Source of the DNA: an uncultured Nitrosomonadales bacterium
Lineage (GTDB): Bacteria > Pseudomonadota > Gammaproteobacteria > Burkholderiales > Gallionellaceae
Assembly: GCA_903885165.1 (NCBI GenBank)
Contig: CAISHO010000017.1
Span: 1 to 43,569 of the forward strand
Direction: 5' to 3'
Length of the DNA: 43,569 nt
Below the pieces are notes generated by a model. It was given only the letters and a program-made list of their open reading frames with translations, searched no databases and was not told the DNA's origin. Of this stretch, positions 43,308 through 43,569 are shown one piece after another. Position 1 is the stretch's first letter, and each line of letters begins with the position of its first letter. A program made the position numbers and the translations under genes.

Positions 43308-43566
43308 AGGGTCAGTTCTCACATTCCAACATTTTCTTAGAATTTTCTGTTAGGCTCCGAAAATGACAAGGCCACTCCGACTGGAATTCGCAGGTGCACT
43401 CTATCACGTCACTTCACGGGGTGATCATAGAGTGAGGGCAACAGGGTCAGTTCTCACATTCCAACATTTTCTGAGGATTTTCTGTTAGGCTCCGAAAATG
43501 ACAAGGCCACTCCGACTGGAATTCGCAGGTGCACTCTATCACGTCACTTCACGGGGTGATCATAGG
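43308..43566 (+). repeat. 135-bp direct duplication carrying the transposase start
   Basis: From about AGGGTCAGTTCTCACATTCC (near 43308) through the first 23 codons of the transposase to GATCATAG, the sequence recurs 135 bp later. The coding parts are identical; the leaders differ at a few bases (CTTAGAATT against CTGAGGATT). Confidence 0.9.
43363..43488 (+). pseudogene. Truncated REP-associated tyrosine transposase (RAYT) start, copy 1
   Basis: It begins MTRPLRLEFAGALYHVTSRG, the conserved N-terminus of RAYT (Y1_Tnp, TnpREP) proteins with the His of the HUH fold. After Asp-His-Arg it runs into the duplicated leader and stops at 43486-43488, giving 41 codons. It is a remnant created by the 135-bp duplication. 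Confidence 0.85.
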
Positions 43567-43569
43567 GAG
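43498..43569 (+). CDS. REP-associated tyrosine transposase (RAYT), copy 2, cut by window edge
   Basis: The first 24 codons read MTRPLRLEFAGALYHVTSRG followed by DHRE and run open to the right edge. RAYT proteins are single-domain IS200/IS605-like enzymes thought to move REP palindromes. The continuing RGDHRE is the normal family sequence, so this copy is likely the intact gene. REP-like palindromes occur elsewhere in this window, but whether this enzyme acts on them is inferred. Confidence 0.85.
   Translation, partial: MTRPLRLEFAGALYHVTSRGDHRE

Overview
The window reads as a chromosomal segment of a betaproteobacterium, most like the Gallionellaceae/Nitrosomonadales (an inference from gene content, not a database match). 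The points behind this are a TorF-type porin followed by glnK and amtB, glnA followed by a DUF4124 gene and glnL-glnG, a PII/NtrBC nitrogen circuit with sigma-54 promoters, a four-gene 2-oxoacid:ferredoxin oxidoreductase locus, and many small palindromic repeats. It is mostly ordinary chromosome with a few accessory patches: an arsenic operon, three toxin-antitoxin-like pairs and a REP-associated transposase at the right edge. No rRNA, tRNA or CRISPR array was seen. Layout: 1-1600 holds the 3' part of a PAS histidine kinase whose visible N-terminus is eight copies of a 63-bp coding repeat. 1735-4648 has a MarR/HpaR-type regulator behind a large dyad, an EamA exporter and an MFS exporter; 4786-5187 is an unknown membrane protein. 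5325-9385 is a complete arsenic operon (arsR, arsC, arsD, arsA, acr3). 9500-10679 has a REP element, a small cysteine-bearing reading frame and hslO (Hsp33). 10788-14143 is a minus-strand block: an unknown 91-aa protein, then the nitrogen-scavenging operon torF-glnK-amtB with a sigma-54 promoter and an upstream NtrC site. 14226-17110 has ubiK, comM and a Tat-exported amidohydrolase-like protein. 17270-22920 has metH, a double-domain FKBP, a PIN toxin-antitoxin pair and a lipoprotein FKBP. 22941-23587 is a nucleotidyltransferase plus 54-aa partner pair. 23588-28077 encodes a pyruvate:ferredoxin oxidoreductase-like complex whose last subunit fuses a GltD-type FAD/NAD(P) module to a two-cluster ferredoxin. 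28077-29953 has a DUF486 protein, a paired REP element and mpl. 30075-33542 is a large MHYT-dCache-PAS-GGDEF-EAL c-di-GMP protein. 33916-34589 is another PIN toxin-antitoxin pair with an operator dyad. 34594-39188 (minus strand) carries glnG, glnL, a DUF4124 protein and glnA with its own sigma-54 promoter. 39241-43103 holds a CDF metal exporter, a rhodanese, exonuclease III, pyrE and a second DUF4124 protein. 43188-43569 is a repeat-rich region with a truncated and a second, edge-cut copy of a REP-associated tyrosine transposase gene. How it works together: NtrB/NtrC (glnL/glnG), PII (glnK), AmtB, the porin and glutamine synthetase form a textbook nitrogen-limitation regulon, and both structural operons have GG-N10-GC sigma-54 promoters visible in the sequence. 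The arsenic operon would reduce arsenate, chaperone arsenite (ArsD) to an ATPase (ArsA) and export it through Acr3. The least ordinary theme is palindromic repeats that sit inside or at the ends of conserved genes (ubiK, metH, porG, mpl). They add in-frame peptide segments and in two cases appear to supply the ribosome-binding site of the next gene; a REP-type transposase gene lies in the same window.
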